Assembly: GCF_006874585.1 (NCBI RefSeq)
Contig: NZ_CP029761.1
Location: 259,001 to 323,000, forward strand
Direction: 5' to 3'
DNA from: Sphingomonas sp. IC081
GTDB lineage: Bacteria > Pseudomonadota > Alphaproteobacteria > Sphingomonadales > Sphingomonadaceae
Length of the DNA: 64,000 nucleotides
This document shows positions 52,504 to 61,379 of this stretch, one piece after another. The notes beneath the pieces were generated by a model. The model did not search any database, was not told the DNA's origin, and saw nothing but the letters and a program-made list of their open reading frames with translations. Numbering within the stretch: position 1 is the first letter of the stretch; every line of letters begins with the position of its first letter. The position numbers were made by a program, and so were the translations under genes.

Positions 52504-53961
52504 TCAGGTTGCGGCTTCGTCCTGCGGAATTGAAGCGGTCTGTGCGGGAATGGGGAGGGGAAGAGCAGATGATTCCCCGCTGTCCACACGGCCGAACAGG
52601 GCCTCGACGAACTCTTCTCTCCAGCGGCGGACATCCTGTTCGCGCACCGAGGCGAACAGCCTGGCATGGCGTTCCTTGCGCTCTGCCAGTGGCATCTCCA
52701 GCGCCTGCTTGATAGTTTCGCTGACATGTTCGATAGAGTGCGGATTGACGAGCAAGGCGTCCTTGAGCTGGTGCGCGGCCCCGGCGAACTGTGAGAGGAT
52801 CAACACGCCCGGATCTTCGGGATCCTGCGCGGCGATATACTCCTTGGCCACAAGATTCATGCCGTCGCGCAAGGGGGTAACGAGGCCGATGGCGGCAGCG
52901 CGATAAAACCCGGCGAGTTCATCGCGGGGGAACCCCTGGTTGACGTAGCGGATCGGCACAAAAGCCACGTCGGCATGGGCGCCGTTGATGTGGCCAGTTT
53001 TTCGCTCCAGGTCCTCGCGGATCATCTGGTAGCTGGTGACGTCCTCGCGGGAGGGCGGGGCGATCTGGAGTAGTACGGCCCTTGCCGCCTGATCGGGATT
53101 GTCAGCTAGGAAGCGGGCAAAGGCTTCGAAACGCTCGCCCAGTCCCTTGGAATAGTCGAGCCGGTCGACCCCGATCAGGATCTTGCGGCCGCGCACACTT
53201 TCCTTGAGGCGGTCGTGGGCCTGCCGGGCCTCGTCGCTGGCGGCAGCCGTGACAAATTCCTCGAAGTCGATGCCGATCGGGAAGGCGCGGGCGATCACCT
53301 TGCGGCCCTCGTAGTCGATCGAATTGTCGGGATTGACGGTGAGGCCCATTTCCTTCTGCACGTAGTGAAGGAAGCTCTCCAGCCATTCGGGGGTCTGGAA
53401 GCCGATCACGTCGAATTCGAGCATCGAGGCGACCAGCCGTTCGTGGAACGGCAGCGAAACCAGCAGGCGGGTCGGCGGCCAGGGGGTGTGCAGGAACAGC
53501 CCCATGCGGTTCTTCACGCCCTTCTGCCGTAATAGCGAGCCGAGCGGCAGCAGATGGTAGTCGTGAACCCAGACGAGGTCTTCGTTCTCGATCAGCGGCA
53601 GCACCGAATCGGCAAAGCGCTCGTTGACCCGCTCGTAGCCTTCACCGAAATTGCGGTCATATTCGGTCAGGTCGATGCGGTAGTGGAACAGCGGCCAGAG
53701 CGTGCGGTTGGCATAGCCGTTGTAGTATTCCTCGATATCCTGCGGCTCGAGGTCGATGGTTGCGGTAGTCACCCCGTTGTTGCGCTGCATGTCGAGGTGT
53801 CCGGTGAACTCCTCGGTTTCCTGGCCGGACCAGCCGAACCAGATGCCGCCATGTTCGCGCAGCGCCGAATTGAGCGCCACGGCGAGCCCTCCTTGTGCAC
53901 CGGCGGCACCTGCCGCCTTGGGCACCGAGACCCGGTTCGAGATGACGATCAATCTAGCCAT
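52504..53961 (-). CDS. otsA: Alpha,alpha-trehalose-phosphate synthase
   Basis: Joins UDP-glucose and glucose-6-phosphate to trehalose-6-phosphate. The 485-residue GT20 enzyme shows LIVISNRVSVPK, GGLAVALNSALREH, VHDYHLLPLGSLLRQ, GVDRLDYSKGLGERFEA and PLRDGMNLVAKEYIAAQ. Last gene of the leftward otsB-GH15-otsA operon, 88 bp after GH15. An IS has landed directly behind the stop codon, removing it from its original downstream context. Confidence 0.96.
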   Translation of the reverse strand: MARLIVISNRVSVPKAAGAAGAQGGLAVALNSALREHGGIWFGWSGQETEEFTGHLDMQRNNGVTTATIDLEPQDIEEYYNGYANRTLWPLFHYRIDLTEYDRNFGEGYERVNERFADSVLPLIENEDLVWVHDYHLLPLGSLLRQKGVKNRMGLFLHTPWPPTRLLVSLPFHERLVASMLEFDVIGFQTPEWLESFLHYVQKEMGLTVNPDNSIDYEGRKVIARAFPIGIDFEEFVTAAASDEARQAHDRLKESVRGRKILIGVDRLDYSKGLGERFEAFARFLADNPDQAARAVLLQIAPPSREDVTSYQMIREDLERKTGHINGAHADVAFVPIRYVNQGFPRDELAGFYRAAAIGLVTPLRDGMNLVAKEYIAAQDPEDPGVLILSQFAGAAHQLKDALLVNPHSIEHVSETIKQALEMPLAERKERHARLFASVREQDVRRWREEFVEALFGRVDSGESSALPLPIPAQTASIPQDEAAT

Positions 53962-54049
53962 TCAAATTCCCCTGTCGCGCGCCTCCCGGCGCGCATTTGC
54001 AGGACCGGTTGTCCTTCGGGAACGCCTGGATGCTTTCCCGAAGGGCCCT

Positions 54050-55864
54050 TCATCTCCAGTCCCGCCACGACCGGGACAGTTGCCCGGCACAGTTGATGAT
54101 ACCCACCAGCGAATAGGTCTGCGGAAAGTTCCCCCACAGTTCGCCGGTCTCGAAATCCATGTCCTCCGACAGCAGGCCCGATCGGGTGCGATGGGCCAGC
54201 ATGGCCTGGAACAATCGGCGCGCTTCCTCGTCCTGCCCGGAACGGTGCAGGGCTTCGATCAGCCAGAAGGTGCAGATGTTGAAGGCCGTCTCGGGCAGGC
54301 CGAAATCGTCCTCGCTATCGTAGCGCAGCATGTGTTCGCCGCGTCTCAGTGCCTTCTGTACGGCGGCCAGGGTCGCCTTGAAGCGTGGATCGTCGGCGGC
54401 GACATAGCGCAATTCGACCATCTGCAGCAGGCTCGCGTCGAGTTGCTCGCCGCCGAAGGTGGCGGCGTAGTGGCCGCCGGCGCCGTGATCCTCGAATTCC
54501 GGCGCTTCGACCTCGTGCCAGGCCTCGGTGTCGATGTGCTTGCGCACCGTGTCCGCACGTTCGCGCCAGAGTTCGGCGCGCTCGTGCAGGCCCAAGTGGT
54601 CGGCGGCATTGGCAAGCCGGTCGCAGGCCGCCCAACTCATGACGCTGGAATAAGTATGGACTGCCGTGCGCGTACGCAGTTCCCACAGGCCGGCATCGGG
54701 CTGGTCGTGCATCTGCCAGGCCAGTTCGCCGACCTGCTCGAGCCCGGCAAAATCCTCGGCCGAGGCCATGCGCAGCAGGCGCTGGTCGGAAAAGGCCTGG
54801 ATCGCGGGCAGGGCGATCTGGCCGTAGCAATCGTTCTGCACCTGGTAGTAGGCGGCATTGCCCACGCGAACCGGGCCCATGCCGCGGTAGCCCGGCAGGT
54901 CGGGTGCTTCCCACTCGATGATCTCGCGGGCGCCGCTGACGGCATAGAGCGGCTGGATCGCGCCGCCTTCCGCATCGTCGACGATGTTGCGCAAATAGGC
55001 GAGGTACTTCTCCAGTACGTCCAGCGCGCCGAGGTGATTGAGTGCCTGAACGGTGTAGTAGGCGTCGCGGATCCAGCAGTAGCGATAGTCCCAGTTGCGC
55101 TGGCTGCCCGGCGCCTCGGGAATTGAGGTGGTGAGCGCGGCGACGATGGCGCCGGTTTCCTCGTGCTGGCACAGCTTCAGGGTGATCGCGGCGCGGATTA
55201 CCGCGTCCTGCCAGTCGAGCGGCGTGGCAAGGCCGCGCACCCACAATCGCCAGTAATTGCCGGTGTGGTTGAGCATCGTCTCGAGCTGGCGCTCGACCTC
55301 GCCGTCGAAGGGCTCGTCCGGGCCGAGGAAGAAATGCAGGGCGGATTCGAGCCGGAAGAAACGCTCGTCGAGGATGTAGCCGACCGGGGCATTGGTCGTC
55401 AGGCGCAGGGTATTGCGCTCGACTAGGTAGCGGATGTGATTGGAGCCGCGCGTGATCGGTGCCAGCTGCGAGCCGTAACCGCTCATCGGCGTCAGCACGC
55501 AGCGGATGCGCGGCGTTCCCGATACCGGTCGCACGATCCGGGCGAAGGCAACGGGGCGATAGGTTCGGCCAAGCCTTTCGTAGCGCGGGCAGAAATCGTA
55601 GACGTCGACCGCCCCGCCGGTCGCGTCCTCCAGCCGGGTGACGAGGATCGGGGTGTTGCGCAGGTAGCCCTGGTGCACGGCCACCTGGTTTTCGAGTTCG
55701 AACCGCCAGGTGCCGCCGTCCTGCCCCTCGGGACCGCGCATCAGCGCGCAGAACGTGGGGTCGCCGTCGACGCGGGGGACGCAGCCCCAGACAAGCGCGC
55801 CGGCTTCGTCGATGAGGCCGGAGACCTGACAGTTGCCGATGGGCCAGAGTTCGAGCGTGCTCAT
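54050..55864 (-). CDS. Glycoside hydrolase family 15 protein (trehalase/glucoamylase-like)
   Basis: A 604-residue cytoplasmic enzyme with no signal peptide. An N-terminal beta domain (LELWPIGNCQVSGLIDEAGA, WGCVPRVDGDPTFCAL) precedes the (alpha/alpha)6 catalytic domain with the GH15 hallmark NWDYRYCWIRDAYYTVQAL and, near the end, NICTFWLIEALHRSG. Bacterial members of this subgroup include mycobacterial trehalase, so degradation of the trehalose made by its operon neighbours is plausible; glucoamylase is the alternative. It overlaps otsB by ATGA, and so is translationally coupled to it. Confidence 0.92.
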   Translation of the reverse strand: MSTLELWPIGNCQVSGLIDEAGALVWGCVPRVDGDPTFCALMRGPEGQDGGTWRFELENQVAVHQGYLRNTPILVTRLEDATGGAVDVYDFCPRYERLGRTYRPVAFARIVRPVSGTPRIRCVLTPMSGYGSQLAPITRGSNHIRYLVERNTLRLTTNAPVGYILDERFFRLESALHFFLGPDEPFDGEVERQLETMLNHTGNYWRLWVRGLATPLDWQDAVIRAAITLKLCQHEETGAIVAALTTSIPEAPGSQRNWDYRYCWIRDAYYTVQALNHLGALDVLEKYLAYLRNIVDDAEGGAIQPLYAVSGAREIIEWEAPDLPGYRGMGPVRVGNAAYYQVQNDCYGQIALPAIQAFSDQRLLRMASAEDFAGLEQVGELAWQMHDQPDAGLWELRTRTAVHTYSSVMSWAACDRLANAADHLGLHERAELWRERADTVRKHIDTEAWHEVEAPEFEDHGAGGHYAATFGGEQLDASLLQMVELRYVAADDPRFKATLAAVQKALRRGEHMLRYDSEDDFGLPETAFNICTFWLIEALHRSGQDEEARRLFQAMLAHRTRSGLLSEDMDFETGELWGNFPQTYSLVGIINCAGQLSRSWRDWR

Positions 55865-56688
55865 GCCGGAGGTGTCTCCTTGGTCAGGACGGATGCGAGC
55901 CAGTGGTGGACGGAGGCGACGCCATCAAGGCGCCAGTGTGCGGCGGTCGGCCGCATCGGGCCAACCAGCACGCCGCTGCCACCGCACCGGGTGATCGCGC
56001 TGAAGGCGTCCTCGTCGGTCACGTCGTCGCCGAAAAACAGGGCTTGCGATCCCGCGAAGGGGGCGGCCTGCATGAAGCGGGTGACGGCGCTGCCCTTGTC
56101 GGAGCCCGGCATGGCAAGCTCGATGACGCGCTTGCCGTGCTTCAGCCTGAGGTTCAGGTCCGCGCTGATCTCGCCGGCCAGGGCAAGAAGGCGGTCGCGA
56201 GCCTCGGGGTGATGGCGGTAATGAACGGCGATCGAGTAGGGCTTGGGCTCAACCAGCAGCCCGCCGTTGTCTTGCGCGAAGGCCTCCAGGCGCTGGACTG
56301 CGGAAGCGGGCAGCGGGTCGGCAAGTGCCAGAGTGGCTTCGCCCGCAGGCCTGAATTCGCCGCCATGGGAGCCGGCCACCGAGACACTCAACGGGCCGAG
56401 CAGGGCTTCGAGGGCGGCGATCGAGCGCCCGGTGACGATGGCCAGCCTGCCGCCGAGCCGCGCGGCGATGGTGGCCAGCACGGCAGGCAGGTCGGGCTGG
56501 ACGATGACGGCATCGGGGTGGTCGGCGATGTCGACGAGGGTTCCGTCGAAATCGAGAAACAGGGCAGGTGGAGGCGTCGTGCTTGCGCCTTGCTCGCCGG
56601 GCGCAAGGCGCAAGGGGGGCGGGGGCGGGAGATCGCGCAGGTTTGCGCCATGTTCCGCCGGAGGGATGGGGTCTCTCGGGCCGGTCAT
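55861..56688 (-). CDS. otsB: Trehalose-6-phosphate phosphatase
   Basis: Removes phosphate from trehalose-6-phosphate. The 275-residue HAD enzyme has LFLDFDGTLVDIADHPDAV (nucleophile and acid Asp), VTGRSIAALEALLG, KPYSIAVHYRHHP and FFGDDVTDEDAF. ATG 56688 gives a Pro-rich leader of about 40 residues; a longer start exists but has no support. First gene of the operon, divergent from the guanylyltransferase across 236 bp, so the ots promoter must lie in 56689-56924. Confidence 0.95.
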   Translation of the reverse strand: MTGPRDPIPPAEHGANLRDLPPPPPLRLAPGEQGASTTPPPALFLDFDGTLVDIADHPDAVIVQPDLPAVLATIAARLGGRLAIVTGRSIAALEALLGPLSVSVAGSHGGEFRPAGEATLALADPLPASAVQRLEAFAQDNGGLLVEPKPYSIAVHYRHHPEARDRLLALAGEISADLNLRLKHGKRVIELAMPGSDKGSAVTRFMQAAPFAGSQALFFGDDVTDEDAFSAITRCGGSGVLVGPMRPTAAHWRLDGVASVHHWLASVLTKETPPA

Positions 56689-56924
56689 TGCGTTTACTCT
56701 GTCACGTTGCAGCGGCGAAGGCCACCCTTTGCCGGGAGGATGTGAGGCGGAGCATGGGAAAGGCAGTGCATTCGCAAGCAACGCGTTGAACAGGAATATG
56801 TTCCGTTCACATCTGCGTGCGGCGAGTGGAGGCCGTGATGCCAATTCGCGATTGCAACATGAAGTCGAACGGCTATCAACGGTGCTGCTTCACAGTATCC
56901 ATTTAATCGAGTTTCTGACATTTC

Positions 56925-57971
56925 ATGCCTCAGATAGTCCCGGTCATTCTCTGTGGCGGCAGTGGCACGCGGCTCTGGCCGCGCAGCCGTGCGGCCATGC
57001 CCAAGCCGTTCCTGCCGCTGGTTGGTGATACCACGCTGTTCGAGGCGAGCCTTGCGCGCTGCCCGGCGGACCTTGGTTTTTCGGCGCCGGTGGTGGTGAC
57101 GGGGACCAGGCATCTCGATCACGTCGAGGCGCAGCTTTCGGGTGCCCCCGGCGCCACGGTGATCGTCGAGCCGGCCGCGCGCAACACGGCCGCCGCCATT
57201 GCGCTGGCTGCCTGCCGCCTGCCGGACGATGCGGTGATGCTGGTCTGCCCGAGCGACCACCACATCGGCCGCCCCGACGTTTTTGCCGAGGCCGCCGGCG
57301 CTGCCGCGGCGCTGGCGAGCGAGGGCTGGCTGGTGTCCTTCGGCATCGAGGCGACTGCGCCGGAAACCGGCTTCGGCTATCTCAAGCGCGGCGAGGCCAT
57401 CGCCGGCACGCCCGGCTATCGCACCGCCCAGTTCGTCGAGAAGCCGGACCTTGAGCGGGCGAAGGGCTTCCTGGCCGATGGCGGTTATGCCTGGAACGGC
57501 GGCATCTTTGCCTTCCGTGTGGGCGACTTCATGGCCGAGCTTTCTGCCCATCGCCCCGAAATTGCCGCCAAGGTGCGCGAGGCGGTCGAGAAGGGGGTGG
57601 CCGACGGCCATCGCTTCCACCCCGATGCGGCGACTTTTGCCGCAGTGCCGAGCGATTCGGTGGACTATGCGGTGATGGAAAACACCAGCCGCGCGGCGAT
57701 GGTGCCGGCCGACATGGACTGGTCCGACATCGGCAACTGGCAGGCGCTGCACGATGCGCTCGAACGCGACGAGAGCGGCAATTCGGTGCGCGGCAGCGGC
57801 GAGGCGGAACTGGTCGATTGCCGTAACGTGCTGGTCGACAGCGACGGGCCGCGCGTCTCGGTGATCGGGCTCGACAACGTCATTGTCGTGGTGGACGGCA
57901 ACGAGGTGCTGGTCACCACGGCCGAAGGCGTGCAGAAGGTCGGAAAGCTGAACGGGGCCGTAAATCAGTAA
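56925..57971 (+). CDS. manC: Mannose-1-phosphate guanylyltransferase
   Basis: Makes GDP-mannose from mannose-1-phosphate and GTP. The 348-residue protein has the nucleotidyltransferase signature VILCGGSGTRLWPRSRAAMP then KPFLPL, VEPAARNTAAAIALAA, VCPSDHHI, FVEKPDLERAKGFL and WNGGIFAFR. It ends after the short beta-helix part, without the isomerase domain of long ManC proteins. The HAD-type phosphomannomutase-like gene 135 bp downstream would provide its substrate. Confidence 0.94.
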   Translation: MPQIVPVILCGGSGTRLWPRSRAAMPKPFLPLVGDTTLFEASLARCPADLGFSAPVVVTGTRHLDHVEAQLSGAPGATVIVEPAARNTAAAIALAACRLPDDAVMLVCPSDHHIGRPDVFAEAAGAAAALASEGWLVSFGIEATAPETGFGYLKRGEAIAGTPGYRTAQFVEKPDLERAKGFLADGGYAWNGGIFAFRVGDFMAELSAHRPEIAAKVREAVEKGVADGHRFHPDAATFAAVPSDSVDYAVMENTSRAAMVPADMDWSDIGNWQALHDALERDESGNSVRGSGEAELVDCRNVLVDSDGPRVSVIGLDNVIVVVDGNEVLVTTAEGVQKVGKLNGAVNQ

Positions 57972-58106
57972 GGCGCTGTCTTGTCCCCGGATTGCCATGT
58001 TTCCAGTCCAGTTTCGGATCGGAATCGGCCTTGGGGGATTTCCAATTCGCGCGGTCGATGGCAGGGGCGCGCACCAAGTTGCACCTACTCGCAGGGAATT
58101 GCCGGA

Positions 58107-58853
58107 ATGAAGAAACTCGTTGCCTTCGATCTCGACGGTACGCTGGCCAAGAGCAAGCAGCCGCTTACCGATGAGATGGCCGAGGCGATGGCCCGGCTGC
58201 TCACGGTGGCCGATGTCGCGGTGATCTCGGGAGGGGACTGGCCACAGTTCGACAAGCAGGTGGCCAGCCGCCTGCCCGCCCATGCCGATCTCTCGCGCCT
58301 GTGGCTGATGCCGACCAGCGGTGCCAAGCTCTACCTGCACGGTGAAGGCGGCTGGAACGCGGTCTATGCCGAACTGTTCAGCGATGCGCAGAAGCGCGAG
58401 ATTCTGGACGCCTTTGACGCCGCGCTCGCGGCGACCGGTTTCACGCCCGAGGAGACCTGGGGCGAGCGGATCGAGGATCGCGGCAGCCAGATCACGTTTT
58501 CGGCACTGGGCCAGGAAGCCCCGCTCGAGGCCAAGGAAGTCTGGGATCCGGACTTTGCCAAGCGCAAGGTGATCCAGGCCGACCTGATGAAGCGGTTGCC
58601 CGGCGTTTCGGTCAATCTCGGCGGCGCGACCTCGGTCGATGTCACCCAGCCGGGGGTCGACAAGGCCTGGGGCCTGCAGCGCCTGTCCGAGCGCGGCAAT
58701 TTCGCGCACGCAGAGATGCTGTTCATCGGTGACGCCATCTTCCCGGGCGGCAACGACTATCCGGCCAAGGCCATGGGGCTCGACACGATCTGCGTGCGCG
58801 ATCCCGCTGATACGCTCAACGTGATCGACGCTATCGTCGTGTGCCAGAAGTGA
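58107..58853 (+). CDS. HAD-IIB hydrolase, phosphomannomutase-like
   Basis: A 248-residue protein starting MKKLVAFDLDGTLAKSKQPL, with ATG 58107 behind CAGGGAA. The first Asp pair (DLDGT), VISGGDWPQFDKQV, a cap domain, and FIGDAIFPGGNDYPAKAMG define a HAD-IIB fold. The cap and the NDY motif resemble eukaryote-type phosphomannomutases, which fits the neighbouring guanylyltransferase. A phosphatase role cannot be excluded. Confidence 0.85.
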   Translation: MKKLVAFDLDGTLAKSKQPLTDEMAEAMARLLTVADVAVISGGDWPQFDKQVASRLPAHADLSRLWLMPTSGAKLYLHGEGGWNAVYAELFSDAQKREILDAFDAALAATGFTPEETWGERIEDRGSQITFSALGQEAPLEAKEVWDPDFAKRKVIQADLMKRLPGVSVNLGGATSVDVTQPGVDKAWGLQRLSERGNFAHAEMLFIGDAIFPGGNDYPAKAMGLDTICVRDPADTLNVIDAIVVCQK

Positions 58854-58859
58854 TCGAGG

Positions 58860-58890
58860 GAAAGGGGCCGGGAAACCGGCCCCTTTCGTT
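58860..58890. terminator. Bidirectional terminator between convergent genes
   Basis: GAAAGGGGCCGG (58860-58871) pairs with 58876-58887 around a GAAA tetraloop, with short T/A tracts on both sides. It separates the HAD gene from the leftward L,D-transpeptidase-like gene. Confidence 0.9.
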
Positions 58891-59592
58891 TCAGGCGACC
58901 TTGGCCGCGTAGATCAGGCGGCCCGAGCCGAGATGATCGAAGGCGCGGTTAAGCAGGCTGTCGCCCACCGCGAGGCAGCCCTGGCTGCGGCCGAGCTTGC
59001 CGTGCACCGCGATCATCGAGGGCTCGGCGTACCAGGCGCCGTGAATGACGATGGCGCGGTCGAGCGCGTTGTTGTTGGTCGCGTCCAGTCCGATCAGGCG
59101 CTGCGATCGGCCGTGGCGCCCGAAGTAGTAGTCCGAGGTCAGGTAGGCACCTTCGCTGGTGGCGTTGGAACCAGGACTGTTCGAGAAGCGTTGAAGCCAT
59201 CCGGTGTGATTCGGATCCGAGCCGCTGCCGTGGGCGACATGCAGCGTCGAAGTCGTCCCGCCGACAAGGTCGACAAGATGGAGGCGCGGGTCCGATGACG
59301 AGGCCGAGAAGTCGACAATGCCGATTCGGTCCCGCATGACCCGGCCGCCGTGCTTGTCGAGCGCGGCCATGGCCGCGTCGAACAGCGCAGGGGCAACGCC
59401 CGCGCGGACGGCGGGCATGGCCGGCAGCACGGCGGATCCGCCGGCAATCGCGCCGGGCAGCGGAGCTCGCGGCAGATCGGGCAGCACGCCGCCCACGCCG
59501 AAGGCGGAGGAGGAAATCGCGCTGGCCGCAGTGGTGGAACTCGCCGCGAACGCCGTCGCGGCAACGATGAAGTTACGTCGGCTGAAATTCAT
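58891..59592 (-). CDS. Exported murein L,D-transpeptidase-like (YkuD-related) protein
   Basis: A 233-residue precursor with a twin-arginine signal (NFSRRNFIVAATAFAAS). The C-terminal domain has the YkuD-like catalytic arrangement: IVIHGAWYAEP (H184), then AVHGKLGRSQGCLAVG with C206, and an upstream DRIGIVDFSASSSDPRLHLV strand pair. It would cross-link or edit peptidoglycan by 3-3 bonds, or anchor proteins. It differs from classic YkuD in the spacing of HG and SxGC, so it belongs to the second YkuD-like family. Confidence 0.85.
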   Translation of the reverse strand: MNFSRRNFIVAATAFAASSTTAASAISSSAFGVGGVLPDLPRAPLPGAIAGGSAVLPAMPAVRAGVAPALFDAAMAALDKHGGRVMRDRIGIVDFSASSSDPRLHLVDLVGGTTSTLHVAHGSGSDPNHTGWLQRFSNSPGSNATSEGAYLTSDYYFGRHGRSQRLIGLDATNNNALDRAIVIHGAWYAEPSMIAVHGKLGRSQGCLAVGDSLLNRAFDHLGSGRLIYAAKVA

Positions 59593-59696
59593 ATCCTCGC
59601 CCCATTAGGACAAATCAGTCGACAAGGTCTTGGGGAGAATCGCATGAATCGTCACAACGTGCTGAATTCGCGTTCATCGCCACGAAAGCTTTGCGC

Positions 59697-60152
59697 ATGA
59701 CAGCTAACCGAACCGGCGCTCCGACCAGTGAAGAATACCGCAAGGCGGTCTCCGCGATCCTTCGGCAGCTGCAAAAGAGCCTGAGTTTCAATGACCGGCA
59801 ACTGGCCGAGCAGCTGGGTTGCTCCGCCGGCACGATCCGTAACGCCAAGACCGAGGCCACCAGCCTCGACCCGTTGCTGCTGCTGACGATCGAGCGCCAG
59901 TTCGGCCCCGGTGCGATCGATCGCTGTCTCCATTTGGCACAGTCGCGCGCGGTCGGCCTGCCCGAGCGCATGACCGGGGTGGATCCGATTTTGGCGCTTG
60001 TCGAAGCGCTGCACCGGCTGGTCGAGGCTCAGGCGGTGGACAGCGAGGGCGGCAAGCGGATCACCCGGCACGAACTGAGCAAGATCCTGCCGGAACTGAG
60101 GCAGGGCCGGGCGGCGCTCGATGCCTTGATCTCCCGCGCCGACAGCAAGTGA
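59697..60152 (+). CDS. Small helix-turn-helix protein
   Basis: 151 residues. The N-terminal half reads like an XRE/Cro-type HTH: LQKSLSFNDRQLAEQLGCSA then GTIRNAKTEATSLDPLLLL. The C-terminal half is helical without a recognised ligand domain. ATG 59697 (TTG 59691 is possible) is divergent from the transpeptidase gene across about 100 bp, so it may regulate that promoter or its own; this is inference. Confidence 0.75.
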   Translation: MTANRTGAPTSEEYRKAVSAILRQLQKSLSFNDRQLAEQLGCSAGTIRNAKTEATSLDPLLLLTIERQFGPGAIDRCLHLAQSRAVGLPERMTGVDPILALVEALHRLVEAQAVDSEGGKRITRHELSKILPELRQGRAALDALISRADSK

Positions 60153-60223
60153 GCATGAGGGGCGACAGCATCGCGCGGTTCGCCTAAAGTGCTGCCCTCT
60201 CATGGGATTTTGGCGCGGGGTCG

Positions 60224-60781
60224 ATGTCTGCCTTTTACCTGACGTGGATTGCGGTTCTGCTCGCGGGTTTCGGTTCCCGCGATCAGGCGACCGTGGCGGG
60301 GCTGGTCCGGCGGCAGGGGCCGAGGCCCGGCGTCCTGCTGGTCGCGCTGGCCTGCGCGGTGGTGACCGCCGGGCTGGCAGGCTGGGCGGCAAGCCTGCTG
60401 CTGGCTACGCTGCCGCCGCCGCCGCGGGCGATCTTTGCCGGCCTGGCGTTGGCGCTGGCCGGCGGGGAACTCCTGCTGCTGGTGCCCCGGCGCAGCCCGA
60501 GGGAGCCGACCAATTCGCTCGGCGCACTGATGCTTGTGCTTTTTGCGCAGGAACTGACCGACGCCGCGCGGTTTCTGATCCTGGGGCTCGGCGTCGGGCT
60601 GGCCGGCCCCGCTGCCGCTGCGGCGGGCGGCGTGCTGGGCGGCGGGGTACTTGCCGGGCTGGCCTGGGGCGCGCCGCAAGTGCTGGAATGGCGCATGGTG
60701 CGCTGGGCCCGCCGCGTGTTCGGCGGAGGGCTGTTGCTTGCCGCGATCCTACTGTTACTTCGGGAATTCTCACTTGTGTGA
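60224..60781 (+). CDS. Integral membrane protein, unknown
   Basis: 185 residues with about five or six hydrophobic segments (YLTWIAVLLAGF, VLLVALACAVVTAGLAGWAA, AIFAGLALALAGGELLLLV, GLGVGLAGPAAAAAGG, GGGLLLAAILLLL). GFGSRDQATVAGLV near the N-terminus and FAQELTDAARFL in the middle sit where cation-transporting Gdt1/UPF0016 proteins carry ExGD motifs, but the acidic pattern is incomplete, so I do not assign it. Extreme Ala/Leu/Gly content. Confidence 0.7.
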   Translation: MSAFYLTWIAVLLAGFGSRDQATVAGLVRRQGPRPGVLLVALACAVVTAGLAGWAASLLLATLPPPPRAIFAGLALALAGGELLLLVPRRSPREPTNSLGALMLVLFAQELTDAARFLILGLGVGLAGPAAAAAGGVLGGGVLAGLAWGAPQVLEWRMVRWARRVFGGGLLLAAILLLLREFSLV

Positions 60782-60868
60782 TCGAAAATTCGCACGTGAA
60801 CCGGACTTCAATTCAAGCGTTCACCTATCTAGAAACTTCCACGACGGACCAATCGAGGGAAACAAGGC

Positions 60869-61327
60869 ATGACTTCCAAGGACAATTCGAAAGCCGCGTT
60901 GATCGACAGCCTCAATGGGCTGCTGGCCGATACTTTTGCGCTCTACGTGAAGACCAAGAATTTCCATTGGCACGTCCGGGGGCCGCAGTTCCACGATCTG
61001 CACTTGCTGTTCGATGCGCAGGCCACCGAGATCTTCGGTCTGACCGACCTGATCGCCGAGCGCGTGCGCAAGCTGGGCGGCAAGACGCTGACCTCTATCG
61101 GTTCGATCGGCGCCAAGACCACGATCAAGGATGAGGATGACACCTCGCTGGACGCGGCGGCCATGGTCAAGGCCCTGTTCGAGGACAACACCGCCTATGT
61201 CGCCACGCTGAAGGCGACCAAGGAACTGGCGGGCGAAGCGGGCGACAATGCCACTGACGGCATCATCGACGACTGGACCGACCAGGCCGAACAGCGCGCC
61301 TGGTTCCTGCGCGAAATCATCGCCTGA
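60869..61327 (+). CDS. dps: DNA-starvation/ferritin-like protein Dps
   Basis: Forms a dodecameric shell that oxidises and stores iron and protects DNA. The 152-residue protein has the Dps ferroxidase signature NFHWHVRGPQFHDLHLLFDA then QATEIFGLTDLIAERVRKLG, with metal ligands His and Asp/Glu in place, and a Lys-containing N-terminus (TSKDNSKAA). It has its own leader with an AGGGAAACAAGGC ribosome site. Conditions of expression cannot be read, though oxidative or starvation stress is typical. Confidence 0.96.
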   Translation: MTSKDNSKAALIDSLNGLLADTFALYVKTKNFHWHVRGPQFHDLHLLFDAQATEIFGLTDLIAERVRKLGGKTLTSIGSIGAKTTIKDEDDTSLDAAAMVKALFEDNTAYVATLKATKELAGEAGDNATDGIIDDWTDQAEQRAWFLREIIA

Positions 61328-61379
61328 TCCATTGCTTGAGACTGGCAACGGGCATGGGGGGAGTGCTATTGCTCCCTCC

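Noticed and set aside
60781..60840. An imperfect palindrome (CACTTGTGTGATCG...CGCACGTG) before dps as an OxyR or Fur box
   Set aside because: It does not fit either consensus well enough and lies close to the end of the preceding gene.
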